DNA of 64,000 nucleotides. Source: Diplocloster modestus. Its GTDB lineage: Bacteria > Bacillota > Clostridia > Lachnospirales > Lachnospiraceae. Made by a program: the position numbers and the translations under genes. The stretch is from positions 19,681 to 83,680 of the forward strand of contig NZ_JAHQCX010000023.1 in assembly GCF_019042245.1 (NCBI RefSeq), given 5' to 3'. Within the stretch, counting starts at the first letter, position 1, and the number at the start of each line of letters is the position of its first letter. Positions 61,228-64,000 of this stretch are shown here, piece after piece. The notes beneath the pieces are model-generated. The model was not told the DNA's origin. It was given only the letters and a program-made list of their open reading frames with translations, and ran no database searches.

Positions 61228-61458
61228 TGTAATGCGGCTATTTCAGGCTGTATGTGCGCGCGGATAATGCAGTAAGCAGGAATTTTAAAAAACAGTAAAT
61301 TCCATAAAACAGGAATCTAACGTTCCGTTTGTACCGACGACAAAAAGTGTGAACTTCCTTATAAATAGCTTTAAGAAGATTTAAGCTGTTTTTACGCATC
61401 AAGCCATAATGAACATAATCATAATAGATAGAGCCATAACACAAGCCATAATATATAG
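61228..61458. other. AT-rich intergenic stretch
   Basis: Between the GH36 gene and the next promoter the sequence is AT-rich, with AGCCATAAT-like words repeated near 61402-61456. A 75-codon minus-strand frame here is Tyr-rich, lacks a ribosome binding site and looks like chance. No gene is supported. Confidence 0.5.
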
Positions 61459-61522
61459 TTGACAAATCAAACTGTAACTGTTATGATAACACCAGACTCA
61501 ACTGTAATTAATGCGATTACAG
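61459..61522 (+). promoter_or_regulatory. Promoter and palindromic operator of the CcdA-TlpA gene
   Basis: A consensus TTGACA (61459-61464) and TATGAT (61482-61487) are spaced by 17 bases. ACTGTAA lies in the spacer (61471) and again at 61501, where CTGTAAT-N7-ATTACAG (61502-61522) is a perfect palindrome downstream of the start site. A repressor binding both sites would block the promoter. Confidence 0.65.
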
Positions 61523-61523
61523 A

Positions 61524-61685
61524 ATGAGATGTGAAAAACGGTTAGAATTGTTGCGTATAACATTGGATAACGTGGATAAAAATAAGAGGCATCAGCAGGA
61601 GTCTATCGGAGTCCTGGTGGGCAAAGATCCGTTCCGATGTGGTTTGCGGTATAAGGAAAATGAGGTGACGGTTCATGGGATTTGA
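61524..61685 (+). CDS. Possible 53-aa leader ORF before the CcdA-TlpA gene
   Basis: An ORF starting MRCEKRLELLRITL and ending YKENEVTVHGI overlaps the next gene's start by 11 bases in another frame. It has no clear ribosome binding site and no known family. It may be a coupled leader peptide or chance. Confidence 0.25.
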   Translation: MRCEKRLELLRITLDNVDKNKRHQQESIGVLVGKDPFRCGLRYKENEVTVHGI

Positions 61686-62964
61686 TATTAATGTAGGAGT
61701 TTCTGCGTTGACGGTGTTTTTACAGGGAATTGTGAGTTTTTTCTCCCCCTGCGTGCTGCCATTAGTTCCGCTCTATATAGGATATCTGGCCGGCGGGACC
61801 AAGAGTGTGGATGAAAGCGGACGGATATTTTATAAAAAAGGTAAGGTTTTACTGAATACTTTATTTTTTGTGGTCGGTATCAGTTTTGCTTTCTTTCTTC
61901 TCGGATTTGGCTTCACGGCGGCCGGTCAATTCTTTTCTGAGTACCGAGTGCTAATCGCGCGGGTCGGCGGGGCTCTGATTGTGCTGTTTGGGCTGTTCCA
62001 GCTGGGACTGTTCGGAGGCCTTGGAATGGAGCGGGAACACCGGCTGCCGATCCGCCTGGACCGTTTTGCCATGAATCCGCTGGTTGCCCTGGTACTGGGA
62101 TTCACATTTAGTTTTGCCTGGACACCCTGCGTCGGGCCGGCTTTGGCCAGCGTGCTGTTGATGGCATCCTCGGCATCGAGCTCTGCGGCGGCATTCGGAT
62201 TGATCGGGGTTTATACGTTAGGTTTCGTCCTTCCATTCCTGGCTGTGGGATTGTTTACGGGCACGGTACTGGATTTTTTCCGAAAGCATCAGAGGATCGT
62301 AAAGTATACGGTGAAAATTGGCGGAGTTCTGATGATATTTATTGGAATCATGATGTTCACCGGATGGATGAATGGGGTTACCGGTTATCTTTCCGATAGC
62401 AAAATTACGGATAAACAGGCTGCCGCCGATAAACCAAATATATCCGACGATCCGGATAACCCCAATGTGCCTGACGATCCGGATAACCCGGATACGCAGC
62501 AGGAGGAGGTTAATTACGCTCCGGACTTTACGTTGACGGATCAATTCGGGGTAGAGCATACGCTGTCGGACTATAGGGGGAAAGTAGTATTTCTGAATTT
62601 CTGGGCCACCTGGTGCGGACCCTGCCAGAAGGAAATGCCGGATATCCAGGCCCTGTATGAGGAGTCGGGAGGTAACGAAGAGGATCTGATCGTTTTAGGA
62701 GTGGCAAATCCAAAAACGGAGGACAATCCGGGAAATCAGGACGGCACGGTGGAAGAAGTGAAAAACTTTCTGGAAGAGGGAGGATATGACTATCCGGTGG
62801 TGATGGATACCACGGGGAAAGTGTTTGCGGATTATGGTATCCAGGCGTTTCCGACCACCTTTATGATCGGCGCGGACGGACAGGTGTTCGGCTATGTACG
62901 CGGAATGCTGACCAGAAGTATTATGGATAGTATCGTTCAGCAGACAATGGACAGCGGATCGTGA
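61675..62964 (+). CDS. CcdA-TlpA fusion: thiol-disulfide membrane relay protein
   Basis: The 429-residue protein joins a CcdA/DsbD-type membrane domain (about 1-235, six hydrophobic segments, redox Cys in FFSPCVLPLVPLYIGYLAGG and SFAWTPCVGPALASVLL) to an extracytoplasmic TlpA-like thioredoxin domain (about 280-429, WATWCGPCQKEM, cis-Pro in AFPTTFMIG). An Asp/Pro-rich linker DDPDNPNVPDDPDNPD connects them. Electrons from cytosolic thioredoxin would pass through CcdA to the outer thioredoxin, which reduces disulfides or methionine sulfoxide systems outside. GAGGTG lies before the ATG. Confidence 0.93.
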   Translation: MGFDINVGVSALTVFLQGIVSFFSPCVLPLVPLYIGYLAGGTKSVDESGRIFYKKGKVLLNTLFFVVGISFAFFLLGFGFTAAGQFFSEYRVLIARVGGALIVLFGLFQLGLFGGLGMEREHRLPIRLDRFAMNPLVALVLGFTFSFAWTPCVGPALASVLLMASSASSSAAAFGLIGVYTLGFVLPFLAVGLFTGTVLDFFRKHQRIVKYTVKIGGVLMIFIGIMMFTGWMNGVTGYLSDSKITDKQAAADKPNISDDPDNPNVPDDPDNPDTQQEEVNYAPDFTLTDQFGVEHTLSDYRGKVVFLNFWATWCGPCQKEMPDIQALYEESGGNEEDLIVLGVANPKTEDNPGNQDGTVEEVKNFLEEGGYDYPVVMDTTGKVFADYGIQAFPTTFMIGADGQVFGYVRGMLTRSIMDSIVQQTMDSGS

Positions 62965-62987
62965 CATTGAAAAAGCCGTGACATCAT

Positions 62988-63054
62988 AAAAGAACCATCT
63001 GTAACCTGTTCTTATTCTATACAGAAGGAACGAAAGTTCACAGATGGTTCTTTT
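62988..63054. terminator. Bidirectional terminator between convergent genes
   Basis: AAAAGAACCATCTGT (62988-63002) pairs perfectly over 15 bp with ACAGATGGTTCTTTT (63040-63054). It separates the CcdA-TlpA gene from the minus-strand hemolysin-III-family gene. Confidence 0.9.
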
Positions 63055-63080
63055 CAGCTGTCTGGCATATTTGTCAAAGG

Positions 63081-63788
63081 TCAGACCATAACTGCAATAT
63101 ACTGATAGATCAGGATAAAATGGCAGAGGCTTCCGCCCATCACGAACAGATGGAAAATTTCATGGGAACCGAAATTTTCATGCCGGGAATTAAAAAGCGG
63201 CAGCTTTAAGGCATAGATGATTCCGCCAACCGTATAAATGATCCCGCCGGCCAGAAGCCAGCCAAAAGCGGCGGCAGTCAGCGTGTTGATGATCTGGGTA
63301 AATGCCAGAACACAAATCCAGCCCATGGCGATATAGATGACGGAAGAGAACCATTTCGGACAGGTGATCCAGCAGGCTTTGATTATCATGCCAGCCAGAG
63401 CTATGCCCCATACGAGAGCCAGCATGCCATATCCGGTCGCACCTTTTAATACGATTACACAGATCGGGGTGTAAGTGCCCGCGATCAGGACAAAGATCAT
63501 CATATGATCCATTTTGCGGAGAATGCGGTTGGCACGGTCGGTGGACAGATCCAGGGAGTGATAGGTGGCGCTGGCGCCATACAGCAGCACCATGCTGATG
63601 ATAAAGACGGCCAGTGAAATCTCATGAAATGGATTCGGGTTCCCGGCTCCCCGGATTAAAAGGGGGATTGCTCCGGTCAGAGCCAGTACCATACCGATAA
63701 AATGCGTGATGGCACTGCCGGGTTCTTTTAATTTCCTTGTATCTTTTGTTTTTGCGGGTAACGCTGTAGTAGCAGACATTGTACTCAT
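63081..63788 (-). CDS. Hemolysin III family membrane protein (YqfA/PAQR-like)
   Basis: The 235-residue protein has seven hydrophobic segments and the conserved metal-binding motifs of the hemolysin III/PAQR superfamily: AITHFIGMVLALTGAIPLL, LLYGASATYHSLD, LRKMDHMMIFVLIAGTYTPICVIVL and SHEIFHLFVMGGSLCHFILIYQY. Despite the name it is not known to be a hemolysin in this group; a membrane hydrolase activity is possible. The ATG at 63788 is preferred because AGGAGG lies 8 bases upstream. The frame stays open upstream to 63851 without a ribosome binding site. Confidence 0.92.
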   Translation of the reverse strand: MSTMSATTALPAKTKDTRKLKEPGSAITHFIGMVLALTGAIPLLIRGAGNPNPFHEISLAVFIISMVLLYGASATYHSLDLSTDRANRILRKMDHMMIFVLIAGTYTPICVIVLKGATGYGMLALVWGIALAGMIIKACWITCPKWFSSVIYIAMGWICVLAFTQIINTLTAAAFGWLLAGGIIYTVGGIIYALKLPLFNSRHENFGSHEIFHLFVMGGSLCHFILIYQYIAVMV

Positions 63789-63859
63789 GTGAAAACCTCC
63801 TGACAACGAATGAATATTTCGATATGTAGTTATTGAAACTACATTAAACATACACTAAT

Positions 63860-63888
63860 ACTATACCCATAATTCAAAAAAATCAATA
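63860..63888 (-). promoter_or_regulatory. Possible promoter of the hemolysin-III-family gene
   Basis: On the minus strand TATTGA and TATAGT are spaced by 17 bases, with -10 at 63865-63860. The remaining bases to the window end are AT-rich and show no gene. Confidence 0.35.
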
Positions 63889-64000
63889 ACTATTTTTAAA
63901 TTTACCAAAAATTGTTTTATAACGGTTACTATTCACGGCCAATGTCAGTTAGTTAAGGATAAACATATGGGATAATAGAATAAATATCCCACTTTGTTTG

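Noticed and set aside
61238..61465. 75-codon minus-strand ORF
   Set aside because: Tyr-rich, no ribosome binding site, low-complexity AT-rich DNA; treated as chance.

Overview
The window looks like a chromosomal segment of an anaerobic, gut-type Clostridia, most probably a member of the Lachnospiraceae. Reasons: moderate G+C with AGGAGG ribosome binding sites, an NfnAB-type ferredoxin/NAD(P) transhydrogenase pair, Fhs-FolD one-carbon genes, an ACT/PFL pair, a YesM/YesN-controlled sugar ABC locus, and a very large cell-wall glycosidase ending in a TGD-hydrophobic-RKRR sortase-type tail. No prophage, integrase, transposase, CRISPR array or rRNA was found. Most genes are on the + strand.

Layout. 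1-7.1 kb: the 3' part of alr, an orphan MazF/NdoA-type toxin, a CNNM/CBS membrane protein, an AEC transporter, a YebC regulator, a zinc-ribbon/CFI-box protein and MetY. 7.4-8.0 kb: gene remnants, including a decayed hybrid histidine kinase. 8.0-13.3 kb (minus strand): an operon of a VTC-type polyphosphate polymerase, DUF4956 membrane protein, CotH-family protein, response regulator and sensor kinase. Its promoter carries 11-bp-period direct repeats suited to its own OmpR-type regulator. 13.6-22.8 kb: TepA/ClpP-like protease, a small AT-rich orphan gene, UppP, FtsK/SpoIIIE, Fhs, FolD and a zinc-ribbon/TPR protein. 22.9-24.4 kb (minus): xpt and aroE. 25.3-27.4 kb: a TrkH/TrkA potassium system. 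27.5-30.3 kb (minus): a 46-codon small ORF and a four-module FAD/rhodanese/TusA/DsrE-like sulfur protein. 30.5-38.6 kb: tRNA-Leu(CAA), polA, coaE, an MBL hydrolase, an ACT/PFL pair and a MATE pump. 38.6-43.4 kb: a LysR regulator, an iron-dependent alcohol dehydrogenase with two Rex-like operators, and NfnA/NfnB. 43.9-61.2 kb: a carbohydrate-use locus (AraC-type response regulator and YesM kinase facing a sugar-binding lipoprotein, two permeases, an unrecognised 609-aa protein, a zinc-ribbon protein, a 2198-aa surface glycosidase and a GH36 enzyme). 61.6-63.8 kb: a CcdA-TlpA fusion and a hemolysin-III-family protein.

The most unusual content is non-coding. Four copies of a 279-345 bp hairpin element (14.5, 24.5, 24.9 and 43.5 kb) have nearly perfect self-complementary arms that differ between copies, while the internal loops and the apical loop are conserved. 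This is the pattern expected of a covarying structured RNA or a structure-selected DNA element. Two smaller hairpin families show the same logic: a GCNGCA-type hairpin in the leaders of three genes (three tandem copies before polA), and three hairpins before the MATE gene that share one 14-nt loop on different stems. I could not attribute any of these to a known family without searches.
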